Below, piece after piece: positions 1 through 13,548 of a stretch of DNA of 64,000 bases. The translations under genes were made by a program, and so were the position numbers. This DNA is from Clavelina lepadiformis (Eukaryota > Chordata > Ascidiacea > Aplousobranchia > Clavelinidae). The DNA lies in NCBI RefSeq assembly GCF_947623445.1, contig NC_135244.1, positions 24,428,860 to 24,492,859 on the forward strand, given 5' to 3'. The notes under the pieces are model-generated. The model searched no databases. It saw only the letters and a list, made by a program, of their open reading frames with translations, and had not been told where the DNA came from. How positions within the stretch are numbered: position 1 is the first letter of the stretch; every line of letters starts with the position of its first letter.

Positions 1-1678
1 GTGGGCAATTTAAGCTTCTATCAGTCATTTTTGGAAGTTGTATTTTGGACAAACTCGTATGAATGTTTGTCTTTCATGCACTGTTGTATAATTGATTAGT
101 TACAACGTTAATATTATTTGATAAACTATTTGGATTGAGTAGTTCTGTGATGTGTTTACCAATGAAAAGCAGGTTAAGTTCAATAATGTGCAGTTGATTG
201 GAGTAACAATATTCTTCTCGTCATACACGCTGGACCCTAAACGTCTTACTTTAGTCACAGTGGAGCAGCTTTTGGAAATGTTTTCTTGCGTCGCTAGGTG
301 GCGCTCTCGATCGGTTGAAGCATGTACAGTAAATTGTCTTTGACGTTGGTCTGGTCGTCTGCCATTATCCTGTGTTGAGGGGGTTGTGAACTGTTGTTAA
401 TTATTGCTTGAACGATTGTTCGCTAATCTGACTCCATTGATAGCGCGTTCATTCACCCCAGATAACCAGTTAAGCATCACAGTATCTGAACCAAACTGTC
501 AATGTCTTGAATAATTATTTATTATTGGTTCTGAACGAAATGGTCACAGTTATCAGAGCACAGAATAAAGTTGCGGTCAGTAGATTGTTAATACCAGACT
601 CGCCACATCCGAAGAACGCGTTAAGCGCTGCCGTGCGAATGACGTAATTTAGAAGTAATCAAAACCGGGTCGCGCAACTAAACACGACCAAAATATAGTA
701 CAGCGCTTGTTGATAAACACAAATAACGTCATAATATCAACAGATCTGCACGAGAATTCTGTAGGAATAAGGGTTAATTATGACAATTAGCACGATTCCA
801 AGTTCGTGATATTTGGAATTTTAGTCTAAAGAGATAAACTGCGGCACGTTCTTGTTACTTCCCCTGTTGGAGTCAAACGACAACAGTAAAAGCCACTAAC
901 TTCTTAACCACTTTTTCCTGCACGTTATTTTTTCGTGAACATGTGTTTTATTGTGCTATAACTACAACGGTTAACATCTTAACTTTTGCTCTCTACAGTT
1001 AATGGCGAAAAATGAACAATGCAATCTTGGTATAGTCAGACCCGGTATTTTCACAAAATTCAAAATTCACAAAAGGAAAAAAATTCAACCAACTCTACAA
1101 AAATACTGTAAAACAAAAGATGTCAATAAGCAATATTTTCTTTCTATAAATTTAAAAAAACAATCTTACAAATGGGAGTTTCCCTAATGGAGCTCGTGTT
1201 TTCAAGTTTTTCAATCATAAATTTTTTTTGTGAGATAAAGTCAGCCTAGGCTTAGTAGGCTAATATAATGAGTAGCCCAGAGAGAATAAAGTCTATATAC
1301 TCTTATAAATCTTTAATTTAATTTTACTGTTATAAATCTTTTTACAACACTTCAGGATTCTATTTTAAAGCTTTTTAAATCCTTGGCTATATTGCCAAAT
1401 TTTATGGTTTATTATAGTTAGGAAAAAGGTTCAGAGTTTTACACAGCTTTGGGCTAGGCTGGACCCAAATTTCAGAAATCGCCAACTTCTGCAATTGGAT
1501 GAATACTGCCCAATTGACCGAAGTAGTCAAACTGAGTCAATTTTTTTAATGAGGCTAAAAAGTTCATGATTCCCTGCTGACTAGCCTCCAATATTAGTAA
1601 TGAAGAAGATTCAATCTACTTGACATATCAAACTTTTGCAGTGACTATGGTGGATTAGTGAGTTCATATGAGTGCATT
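1..1678. other. Upstream spacer before OGFOD1
   Basis: No coding exon was recognised. Short open frames at 152-343 and 1002-1187 have no recognisable family. Positions about 968-1020 hold, on the minus strand, a copy of an old dispersed repeat also seen at 38275-38340 (shared core TTTTTCGCCATTAACTGT). The OGFOD1 promoter should lie in the last few hundred bases, but no defined element is visible. Confidence 0.5.
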
Positions 1679-4227
1679 ATGGGGAATGATGACCCGGTGA
1701 AAGCAAAATTAAGTCAGAATGTTTTTGAAACAGTGAAAATTTCACCGAAATTGTTCCAAGAAGAAGTGAAAGAGCAAATATCGAAGGTTTTTAAAACTTA
1801 CTCTGTTGAAGTAACTGGAGGTGAGATGTGAATCCTCGCTTTTTATGAAATAAAACTTTTGTGAAAAATAATAATTTCGTAGATTTTCCATCTGTGTCGG
1901 CGTCTTCAAATCCATTTCCACATTGCTTAGTAAAAGATTTCCTCCATGAAGGTGAGCCATTTATGGAACTTTCAAAATTTAACTTCTAGATCTAAATTAG
2001 CTCTTGTAAGACGCAAGATATTTAAAGCAGATGGTGGAGGAGCCGATGATTTTGTCAAAGATCTCCTTGATGACTTGACTCAGCTCAAGTTTCATGAAAA
2101 ATCCAATGATTTGTACAAATTCATTCAAACAGACGAATTGTTCCTCAGCAAAAGCCGCGGTGAGTAAACTTAACAAGTAGCACGATGTTTGTTTAGTTGT
2201 CTGTGACCTGACGTTTCACTCAAAATTTATTTCTTTTGTAAAAATTATAAGATGTTAGTGGGCATTGTTACCCTCATACACTTCATAGATGCAACCAACA
2301 TCTCAACCAGATTAAAGCATTTCGCTTCCTTAATCAAAAATCACATGTTACCATGGTTACGAGATGTCACAGATGTTTGTTTAGATGATGATGTAACAAT
2401 GTTCTGTGCTCAGTACTCATCAACAGGTAGATTGTTGTGTGCTGTTGACTTTTATTTGTAATTGTGGTTAGTATTGTCTTAATCCTCTTACTTTTGAATG
2501 GAATGATTGATCAATCTTCTTTCTCTTTAGATTGTCTGCTTTGCCATGACGACCAGCTTGAGAATCGATGCATTGCCTACGTTTATTATCTAACTCCTGA
2601 TTGGCTGGCACATGATGGAGGAGAACTCCAACTTTTCAACGAAGTTTTGGCAAACTCAGGTAAGTTTTAGCGAATTGTTTTGAGATGTCTATGAGTGAGA
2701 ATTTTTGTTTCATCTGAAATTTGAATGACGTCTATATAGGAACTCTTGAGCCCCATCATGTGGTTAAATCGATTGTGCCGATGTCAAATTCTTTGGTTTT
2801 TTTCCAAGTTTCACCGAAATCATTTCATCAGGTTCGACCTTACTGTAATGATAAATTTTATTGTTGTGTTTTGTGACATCACATTTATATCTCAGGTGGC
2901 CGAGGTTTTATCGGAAATGAAAACAAGAATTTCTTTGACTGGGTGGTTTCACGGCCCAGCGATTTCAACGCCACTTCCTGCCAAAGATCCTAAACTTCCT
3001 GTCATGACGTTCATTCCCGCATCGGTATTTCATATAACCGGTTGATGTGCGTTAATTCATGAACTATTAATTCAAAAGGCTTGTGTATGTTCCCAGGATG
3101 GATCGGTTCTGTCCAGTTGGATTAATCCTGTTTATCTGAGTCTCTCCACTCAGGGCGAGATGCAGGAGCAATTTGTGGAAGACTCAGAGATCAAGCTCAA
3201 CAACTTCCTCCTGGTTCGAGACTCTCGAGTTGTTAACTTTTGTGGCAATAAATCATCATCAAGATTTTTTGGATTCCGCAGGAGAGCAAACTGGACAAAA
3301 TCCACGGATCTTTGAAGTTGCTGGAGGAGTGTCGGAGGTGGGAGATGCAAGGACCTCCGAACAAGCGTCATTATCACAAGCTCCTCCTGCAACCAAAGTG
3401 GGATCAGCAGAGTTCTGGGGAAAATTCTGCGGCAAAAGAGGAAATTAAAGAAGCGATCAATTTTCTTCAAACTTTCGTCGACGTCTTTTCATCTGAAGAA
3501 ATATTTTTGTATCTTTCCAACACGACAGGTGGAATGGGAATGTTTAAATATCTCAACAATTGCACATCTGTAAACTTCTTGTTACATCATAATAGGTTTG
3601 ACGTTTCATCCAATGGCTGTCGACTCAGAAAGTGACGACAGCGACGATGATATCACTCCAGAAAAACGTCAGAAACGCATTGAGAAGAAGCGGGAAACCC
3701 CCGGTTGTAGGTGAGATGAAATCTCATTAGAAGTTAGTTCTAAGATATCTGATGTCTATGATAATAAAGGTTGGATCTCCGGAGATGGTGTCCCGGCTCC
3801 TACACTCTGATCAAGGACACCGACGCCGAACGCGGGGAGTTTGCTCTCGACGTCAACCTCTTCTTCTGCCAATCAGGTTTGTGCGAAGTTTCTATCAAAG
3901 TTTGCTCAGGATCGTTGAGTTAAAGTTTTTTCCAGAATGGAAGGAAGAATATGGCGGTTATACTTCATATATTGCATCGGACGAAGCGGAAGAGGTGAGC
4001 ACTAATTCATAGTATCATCTCGTCGAGTCTTCATAACTGGTTTCTTGAAATCTTGTAAAAGATAATCTTGTGGTTATTGGATATCTATGTAGTTGTTGAC
4101 GATCGTTCCCGCCAACAACTGCTTGTCGATGACGTACAGGGACAAGGACGCAATGAGATTCGTGAAACACGTCAACCACACCGCCCCCCTTCCCTTCTAT
4201 GATTTATCAGCCGTCTACTATGAATAA
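1679..4227 (+). CDS. OGFOD1: OGFOD1, 2-oxoglutarate/Fe(II) prolyl 3-hydroxylase (13 exons)
   Basis: In known orthologues this enzyme hydroxylates a proline of ribosomal protein RPS23 using 2-oxoglutarate, O2 and Fe(II), affecting translation fidelity and stress granules. Exons: 1679-1820, 1883-1951, 2031-2159, 2289-2426, 2531-2659, 2740-2831, 2896-3024, 3097-3213, 3282-3528, 3596-3710, 3785-3876, 3936-3994, 4093-4227. They join in frame to 530 residues (human about 542). Seen: the NPFPHCLVKDFL start of the fold, FHEKSNDLYKF, the iron-binding HDD (HxD motif) in LLCHDDQLENR, the distal His in FHQVAEVL, the 2OG-binding Arg in KTRISLTGWFHGP, and the C-terminal second domain with EEYGGYTSYIAS and the family-typical ending in YYE. 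The start is the Met before GNDDPVKAK. A polyA signal lies at 4319-4324. Nothing looks broken. Confidence 0.96.
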
Positions 4228-4318
4228 CTACCTTATGACGTCACTGAGTTGAATATTTTAGTTTTTAGCTGGTGATTTGATTATGAAGTCAGAATCTGTG
4301 TCGTGTTTTGTCGAAACA

Positions 4319-4324
4319 AATAAA
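4319..4324 (+). terminator. OGFOD1 polyadenylation signal AATAAA
   Basis: A canonical AATAAA lies 92 bp after the OGFOD1 stop and is the first such hexamer downstream. Confidence 0.6.
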
Positions 4325-5489
4325 AGCTTTTTTCGCGGTAGCGTCACTGGGATTCGAACTCGGGTTAATTCAGTGGCCACTCATGTGAAAGCAGAAACAT
4401 GTTTACCAGTTTGTCGTCACAATTGAAAGCTGTTTTTATGACGCATTTCCTGTCTATATTTGGAAATCGCGGAGGGTTCTTGGAGATTGATCTTAAATGT
4501 GAAGTCATTATAATTGGCCATTATTAACCCTACAACGTCACAATGCTTTTGCAGATCTACCTGCCCTCATGGAGCGAATAGTAATTCAATAAATAATTAA
4601 TTTATGTTAAAAGTTTTTTTAACATGAAATAATTTTTAAAAATTGTTCAAGGGAATTTCGTCAAGTCCAATTTCAACTTCATTCGCTAAATATAAGACTT
4701 GGAGTTTCAAAGGCTGGACAGTTGCTATGACAACTCGTCTGATCATCGAAGCATCCCATAATAGAAATGCCCATTTCCGCAAACATTTAGCAAATTCATT
4801 GACCCGATGGTGGGTGTTACGTCACAATTGCTATTATTGAGCGAAGTGGAAGTCAGTTGTGGTTGTTGAGGGAGGGAAGTGGCTGAAAGCTTCGAGAGAA
4901 AGTTCTTTCAAATGAAGTAAAATATGAAGACAATTTATTCAGTGACAGAAAGAAGTCGCAATTATCGTGACATAGTCAAGTCACAAAAAGCGCAAATCGA
5001 GTCACTTTAATTATGTTTGAAAGTCAAGCTGAGTCATTGATTCCAAGACCAGCACATAGCAAGATTAGTTCAAAGCAGACCACTGCTTATGAATACGCCT
5101 CTAGCTACAACTTCATACCAGCGCAATGTGGAATATCGCACTGGTATTACAAGATTATAACGCGTTACATTTAACTATTCCCGGTTATGACTTTACAGCG
5201 TTTTTGATAGAATGTGCTTCTGTGCAATTTCTTAAGAAACTGTTACTTGAATAAGAAACCGATTCTTTGACGACTTGATTTAAATTTAGATTTTAACTCG
5301 AGTCAAAGATTTATAGAAACCCGACTATGGTTTGACTCGATTCTTTCCACCTCTGGCTTTATCTAAAAGAGTTTACGTCATCATTAATGACGGAATAATG
5401 ATGATTATGTGCTAGAGAATTCTCTAGAAAAGCTCCAAGTTCCCAATTTCTTTCACAGATACTTATTGTTAGGTTTTTGCACAAAGATA
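4325..5489. other. Spacer between OGFOD1 and TIE
   Basis: About 1.2 kb without a recognised gene; it presumably contains the TIE promoter. A minus-strand stretch near 4340-4400 contains GTTCGAATCCC, resembling a tRNA T-loop, but no tRNA folds around it. Confidence 0.5.
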
Positions 5490-8400
5490 ATGAGATGTCT
5501 TTGGATTTTGTTTCTCTGTCTCCTGCACTGCTCGGCCATGAGAGGTATCTTCGTCTTTGAAAATAACTTCATCTACTTTTACTTTTATGACGTAGAATAG
5601 ACCTACCGAGCTTCTAACCCCCACCTCGAACGGACCCTGCGTAATATGCTTTTAAGTGCTGGCCGCCTCTTTGCCCCCCACTCACTCAGTTTTAAAACGA
5701 AATTTGATAAAAAGTTTACAATACCTCAGCAAAGGTGTAAACAGCGATGGAGCACTCGCAGCGTTACTGGAACGATCAAAATCTCACAATCTCATGTCAT
5801 GGTGCTACTGAGAACTTTAAAAGGCTATCGCGGACCATTTAACTGAAACGTGGAATGAGTTGAGTTACGGCCCAGCACTAACCCACAGAAATGCGAATTC
5901 ACCTGATAGTCTGTGATGTTTGCAGAGTGACTAAGCATGAACCAGGGGGGTTTGCAGAATGTTGCGATTTCACTTCCTGAAATACCTTCTAGATATTGTG
6001 AGCACTAAAAGATTTGGTTCAAGCTTCGACGAAAACAGTTTCAACATGACAAATCGTTCAGTCGTTTATCAAAACAACGAGATCAAAACAACGCCTTTGC
6101 GTTCTTCGAACGACATCCAGTTTGTGCATAATAAGAGCGACTTCCCCTGAAAAGCACAAAAGGAAAATTTATTGACCAAAGATCACACATTTTATGCAAT
6201 TAGCACACAAAAGAGGACGTTCGGGATTTATTTCACTTGACAGAGGGGACAACCCCCAAGAAGGGACGAGCGGTGGGCTATATTACGTAATAAAAGCCCT
6301 AACTGAAAGCAATCTGTCTGGTATCGCTGCTTTATTTTGATTGGTCACTTCCGTCGATCGGTGACTTCCGCTGATTATTGACGTCATAATGCCCCAAGTG
6401 GGACTGATTAAGTGTTTGTGGAAAAATAACTGCGATATTCGCGGTTTAAACAATAAATTTATTTTTATAACTGGCTAAAAGAATCCAGATTTGAAGCTTC
6501 AAAAAGTGGCTCAAACTCAAACATCAACGCGATTTTCCCAACAAACAATTGTCAGTTATCACGTAATAAGTTGTCGGCTTGGACTCTTTCATTCAAATAT
6601 TTGTGACATAGAATCTGTCTTGCAACATACATGAAAAGACTCCAACTTATTGCAGAGACCTACTTCCTCATCAGTCGCTCTCCGCTGGTCTTCCGCAACC
6701 GGCCCACCACCTTCGTATGCACCGACCTCACCAGGCAGCCGTCCAGACAACAACTCAAACTCAGGAAAGCTTTCAGGAATCTTGAGATTCAGGTAACGAG
6801 TCTGTGACGTCATAATACAAATAGTCATTTATGACGTCAAAATTCTATTAGGACCGTGGCCACGTGCTAAATCGTTCGGGTCTGAAATACGTTTGGAGCA
6901 AAAAGAACACAAAACAATCGCTCGGGAGCTTCAAGTGCGGAACACCCGGGAATGACGTCACTGCCGTAAAAATGCGAGCCGAAGGTAAGTTATGTCGTCA
7001 CAAGTGGCAAGGGCACGATGCGATTGTGTCTGTGCGCAGGGAGGTTGATGCCGGCCGCATTCTCCCAACTTGCGTCTGTCGGCGATGACGCTTACATCAC
7101 GATGACCCCAAAGAGGTCATTGCTAGCCAATGGGGTCGTTCCAAAGATTTATTGGTGGAAAAACAACCGACGATTGAGCAACTTCAACGGAAGAATAAGA
7201 CCGGTTTGTGCCCTTTGATAGATCGCAGCAAACTAAATTCTAATTTATTAAGAAATTTCATGAAGAGGAAAAGACTCTTATAGTTCAAGACGTTTTGGTC
7301 AATATCGATGCTTTGTGGGGTTTCCTCCCATTGCCAGCGACAACATGAAGTGACACGACGGGGTCACCCAGCACTTGGCCTCTGCCTTGTTTGGTCGCGT
7401 TCCCTCCCAGGCCGGAGAAGCTTCGACCCAAGACAGAAATATCTCTCAACAACTTCCGCTCCTTCAATGCTTTTATTGAGCCGATAACTCAAACAACTTT
7501 GGAAAGAATTTCTTTTAAAATTGTCTCGAATCTGAATTGTGACGTAATTGCAGATGGGCCGATACAACGCGACGCTACAGATCTCGAACGTGACTTTGGA
7601 GGATGGGGGGGTTTACATGGGGCAGTTCCGCAATAAAGCCGATGTTTTCGCAGCCACAATTCTAGTGGTTCGAGGTAGGTTTGAAGATAAATGGTCGCGC
7701 TGCAGCTTCGAATCGAATAATCCTGCATCGCTTCTAGAATGTCCGACTGACAAATGGTCGTCCAATTGCTCCCTTCCTTGCCCATTGTGTCATAATGGTG
7801 GACGCTGTAGTGCCGATAGTGGTGAATGCGTTTGCCTGCCCGGCTTTACCGGAGCCAACTGCCAATCAGGTACTTCAGCTTATTATGATGTAACGATGAC
7901 GTCATTCTACCTGCGGCTATATTCCAGAGTGCCCCCCCAATACTTTCGGACCCACTTGCCAAGTTCGCTGCAGCGAAATCACAGGATCGGTCACGTGCCT
8001 TGGGTTGCAAGTGTGTCAAAGAACCGGATGTGATTGCGTCATGGGGTGGCGAGGCTCCAACTGCGACGGTTAGTCGGTTGCCATGGTTATGGTTTCCATG
8101 GTTATTGAAAGTGCAGAGAGTTCATAACAATCTGATCGTGATATTTAGTTAAAAGATGCGAGCCCAGCACGAACGCGACCGAAAATATTCAACCGCACAA
8201 TTGCAAGAGAATCCAAGCTTATGACATCACAAATAAGAGGTATTGTGACGATGATTAAGCGGGGATATTTTGAAATGACGATCTCGGTTAAAAGCGATTG
8301 TATGTAGGGATCATGCAAACGTCACAATGCTTGAAGCGCCCTCAGTGGTGGAAATACGCGCCCGGCCTTCTTTCAAGGTGAGTTGAGCAAAATCGAACTA

Positions 8401-11400
8401 AAATTTCCAGAAATTTCCTCCATGATTTTGCAGGTCAACCGGGGTCAAAACGTCACCATTCTTTGTTCATTCTCGGGAAATCCCCTACCACGTGATGACG
8501 AAATTGTCGTGATGGTAAAATCGCAGTTTTAAAGATAATATTTATGGATTCCCATAATTCCTCATTTTTTCGCAGAATTCAAACCAAAAATTCAGCCCCA
8601 CTAGTACGACTGTGACGTCATCGCTTAAAATCGGGGAGTTTTCCCTGATTGTTACCTCCCCGGACAACTATCGCTGCTTGGCGGGCACAGAGGCTGGGGA
8701 AGGGTCATCTGGGTTTAACTTTACGCTTCTAGGTACTTCCCCTTGTAAAGGTGGCATCGTTAGTCTTGAACTTGGTTTTAAAATGTTGTTGGTTTAGTTC
8801 CTCCCCGAGCGATCAGTCCGCCATTTCTGATCGAAAGAAATCCAACTCGGCTCGTGATTGGCCTAAACAGCAAGAGATTTGTAGGAGACGGACCAATAAA
8901 AAAGCTTGACCTCATGTACAAGCGAGAAGACGAAAGAGATTACAAAATCTACAGGTTCATGAAGTAACACATGATTGTCTATTCGTCTGTTGTGAATGGA
9001 ACCGAAACTATTGCATTTGTGTCGTCAGTTATTTTTTAATTTTTATTTTTACGTCATAGTTCGTCCTTAGATGACATCATAAAAGTTGAACCGCTCTCTC
9101 CTGATACGTCATACAACTTCCGGGTTGTACTTCACAGGATAGGTGGCGCTAGCGGGATTGGGCCACCTGGACCAGTCGCGACCCTGACGACCTCCTGCGG
9201 CGGTCAGCGGCTGATTTTTTACTAGTTATTAATGATTGTTTTCTAGTTGCTAACGGTTGTTTACGAGTTATTAATCGACAAAAATATTGGTTTCGGTTTG
9301 AATCAGCAACTATGCTGTCGATATTGTTCATAACATCCACGAAACAAGGAAATAAACTTAAATGGGAACGAAACTTCCTTATTTGGCGACGACCACTTCC
9401 CCATAATAGACACTTATGTCTCAAGATCCGATAGGATTATTGCATCACTATACAACAAGCCTAATATGGATTGTCATGTTTCTTTCAATTGCGCTCGTGT
9501 CCGCAGAAGCACGGGGTGGTCCGCAGGTCGAGCAGCTGTACGCTAACACCAACACCTCGTTCTACATCACGTGGCGGCACCCCTCGTTCGACCAGGCCCG
9601 GGGGAAGGTCACCGGATACACGATATTATACCGAAAGCTCGGTAATTCCTCATTATGACGTCACTTAACATTGAGACACACTATTACCGGATATTCCGTC
9701 ACAGGCGAAACTACCAACCAATCAAATGAAATTGACGACAGAACTTCGACCTCAGCAACCGTGAAAAAGTTAACGCCAATGGCGGTTTATGACGTCAAAA
9801 TGACGTTACTTACCTGTGCCGGGCATTCCCCATTTTCAAGAACACTTCGAGTGACGATCGGGCATTTAGGTGAGTTTGTCGCCCCGGTGTGAGAGTCAGG
9901 TCTTGTACAATGTATGGGCTTGGTTCCGTGGTCATTTGTTGGCAACAGAGTCAGTCCAAGTCAGCTTCACCTGACTCCTACCAAGTCAGGCCTTCTAATC
10001 CAAACAGCAGCTTTTTATTGTTTGACTGATTGTGATTTCAAAATATTAATTTGCTGATTTTAAGATCCGCCAACGGGACCGGAGGTGTTGCTAGGCAACT
10101 GTACGTCACGATCACTTTTCTTTCAATGGGGAATTCCCTCCAACAGCAAACCTCACACAATTATCTTTTATGAGGTAATAATGAAAAACGTGATCTTCCG
10201 AAATTCTTAAAAGTTTTAGAAATTTTTTCTTTCAGATATTTTTCAGCGAGAATGCTCCAGTCACATCGAACGTCATAATGCTCCATAAGAACACGTCACA
10301 AATGAATTATCTCATGGATGACTTAATGCCTCATACGTCATACAAGTTCAAGGTTCGCGCTTTCAACCACGAGGCGGCAGGAGAGTTCAGCACAGTATTG
10401 CACGTGACCACCCAGGAAGACGGTATGATGTCTATAGATTCATTTTATTAACATGCTGACCGAGATGACTGATTGGTCCCGTGCAGGGTCATCTTAATGT
10501 GATGGTACCTAGTCAGGTAGTCTCGTCGCAGCGGACTGGGTCACCACCCGCACGTTGAAAGAACTGAGTCAGGCGGTTGATATAAATCGAGTTTCACACA
10601 TTCTTAAGTCTCCGAGTACCGGACTCAGCTTTTGAGTCAGTTACTATCTTCACTCAACTCAAATCTTTCTGCAGCACCGACCGCACCAACCAATGTGGAG
10701 ATATTAGTGGCCAATGATCACGTCATCACACTGGCCTGGGATGACCCCACCTATGCTAACGGAGTTATTCGGCATTATGACGTAGAAGTGACCTGTGATT
10801 GTGATGAAGCAACAACTATTATGACAGCAGAAGGAAATGACACAATGGCTTCAATCAAGGTAAGAGATTAGTCAGTTGAAACGTTGAAACTTTCAAAAGT
10901 AAAAAATGAAATTCTTTTAACAAAGGATCTGAAAGAATACACAAAATACCAGTTTCGTGTTCGGGGATTCACCATAAAAGAAGGTGCATTTAGCGAGATC
11001 CTGGAAGCGAGAACAATGAGCTCGCGTCCTCTTAACAATCCTACTATTGTCCGTGTCTACGTCATGTCACCTCAAGTACTTAACGTCACGTGGGAACCCC
11101 CTGTCCCATCACCTTTCGACAATGACGTCACTTTCTATAAGTTGATTTACACCGACGACATACGTCAGAATGACGACGATTGGAACGCAAGAGTGAGTAA
11201 CACTTTGTGACATCAGTTATGTTCACCTCATCGATTGTCGATGAAAAACATTTCATTTTTTCTGACCAGGTTCTCCCTAGCGCTCATACAAGTTGTCAAA
11301 TAGACAGACTTAAACCTGATACAGTCTATGGTTTCAAGGTGGCCGCTAAAACACATGAATTTGGAAACTTTTCGGCCGAAGCGACGAGGAGGACCGCCAA

Positions 11401-13548
11401 GTTAGGTACCGGGAAATATATCCTTAAATTCTAATTTTGTAATAGAAAACTTTTAGAACACGATATTTTAAAAAACATTTTTCAGGTCTCCCCCCTCCGC
11501 CGTTTGACGCCAAAATGATAAGTGTGAGGTCAAGGAACGCAACAATAGGGTGGTCAATACATCCGGGACACCAAATAACTGTTGTGAAAATAAAGTATCT
11601 ACATGATGTCTCGAAGTCTAGCGCGCCGCTAGTGGAAGCAGCACAACACAATAAAGTAAGAATTTAAATATTCTTTGAAATGAAGTCAACAATGATCGAA
11701 TCATGACGTCATAATTGCTGGAACGCAGTTCACAATCACCCAACTTGAACCAGCCACGAAATACGAGGTCGAGCTTGTAGCCAAGAACTATCTGGGTGAA
11801 AGTTCATCCAATCCACGACTTCCTTTTGTCACAAACGGAGAAGTCGCGGACGTTCGCTTCGAGGAGACGTCCAAGTTCAAGATGACCATGGTGGCGCTAG
11901 GAATCCTGTTGCTCATTATCATTGTGATGTCTATGGTTTACTGCAGGTGGGAAGTTTTATTTTGGTCACTCTCTCTGACGTCATTAAGTTTTGCTTGCGT
12001 GGCCAGATTACGCGCCAAACCGACAGCCCAGCCCAACCATTACCCCGGGTCGAACGACACCGACACCCTCCACACCAACATAGGCATGTCTACCATAGGA
12101 TCAACTCCGGGGATTTCCCGCTCTGGAACCATGATTTCGACTCAGTCCGTTCACTCCTTCCACTCGAGGGCAGCATCGGTGCATTCCTGTCAGGTAACAC
12201 GTCATAGACGAATTTTGGTCGTGACAGGTCACGTGAGCTGGGTTCGCTCTAACGACTGAGATTTCCTTTGATCAGTTTTTGCCGGAAAACCTCGTGATAC
12301 CCTGGGAGAAGATTCTGTTCGAAGATGTTCCACTAGGAGTCGGTAACTTCGGGCACGTTGTGAAGGCGCTCGTGGAGAAAGATCATCGCCTCATTCCCGC
12401 CGCCGTTAAAATGCTCAAAGGTAAATCCTTTCTATAACAAGTTAATTGTTTTTACGTAACTGAACATTATGACGTAACAGAGGGGAGCACTTTGGACGAC
12501 AAACGTGACTTCTTGGCCGAGCTCGACACCATGGTGCGGTTAGGTCACCACAAGAATATAATAACACTAGTTGGCGCGTGTGAGCACAACAGCGCCATGT
12601 ATCTCTGCACGGAGTTTGCTCCCCATGGCAACCTGCTCCAGTTCCTCAGGAGGAGCAGAAGACTGGAGGACCAGGGGGGGACCTACACCAACCTGTCGCA
12701 GAACCAGCTCCTCAACTTCGCCAATGACGTCGCACACGGCATGGCTTACCTCAGCGAGATACAGGTACTTATGTGATATCTGTGTTTGATGACACAACAT
12801 TGCCAGATAAACCTCTTCCCCAGGTCATTCATCGCGATCTGGCCGCGAGAAACATTCTGCTCGGGGAAGGTCACGTGTGTAAGGTCGCTGATTTCGGCTT
12901 GTCACGTGGTGACGGAGTTTATGTCAAGAGGACTGTATCTCGTTTGCCCATACGCTGGATGGCGATAGAAAGTCTTAATTACAATGTCTACACAAACAAG
13001 AGTGACGTGTAAGTGCATTGTGACGTATGAAAAGGTTAAAGCGAGCGAAGTAATTCTATCTTTAAGTGGTGTTCAGTTGGTCCTTCGGGATTTTGCTTTG
13101 GGAGATTGTGAGCTTAGGGGGAACTCCCTATTGTGGGATGTCTTGCGCTGAGTTGTACGAAAAGCTACCGACCGGATACAGGATGGAGAAACCAATCAAC
13201 TGTGACGACGAAATGTAAGATTTCTATGCCTTGAGGAAAGAGTATGTGACGTAAAAATTCTCATTATGACGCAGGTACACGCTGATGTTCCAATGCTGGA
13301 AAGACAGGCCCTACGACAGACCGAGTTTCTCACAGCTCTGCGTCGCCCTCGAGCGGATGTCAGATGCGAGGAGCAGCAGGGTAAATGACGTCAGTTTTGT
13401 TCACTTTCCTTATTCTTTTATGACGTCACGCACTCTTTTCTTCTGATTTTTGCAGAATTACGTCAACACTGCTATTTTCGACGATTTTAAGTTTGCAAAT
13501 ATTGACGTCACTGAAGAAGAAGCATTACGTCACAATTTGCTGGATTGA
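5490..13548 (+). CDS. TIE: TIE/TEK-family receptor tyrosine kinase (30 exons)
   Basis: Single-pass receptor; vertebrate TIE1/TEK bind angiopoietins. Thirty exons (first 5490-5544, second 6656-6792, last 13456-13548) join in frame to 1445 residues. Order: signal peptide ([14 protein letters not shown], exon 1, phase-matched to exon 2); Ig-like region with paired Cys (exons 2-6); EGF modules (exons 7-8, 7738-8068); Ig domain (exons 9-12); six fibronectin type III repeats (exons 13-23, 8798-11850); one membrane helix ([17 protein letters not shown], about residues 1045-1065); short juxtamembrane; kinase (exons 25-30). Kinase motifs: GVGNFGHV loop, AAVKMLK lysine, [39 protein letters not shown] and the tail [11 protein letters not shown] are TIE hallmarks. 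Vertebrate TIEs have three FN3 repeats, so this ectodomain is larger. Orthology to the TIE clade is strong; TIE1 versus TEK cannot be said, as that split is vertebrate-specific. Confidence 0.95.

Noticed and set aside
4340-4400. tRNA-like T-loop GTTCGAATCCC on the minus strand
   Set aside because: The bases around it do not form a T stem, and no acceptor, D or anticodon arm could be drawn; at best a decayed SINE piece.
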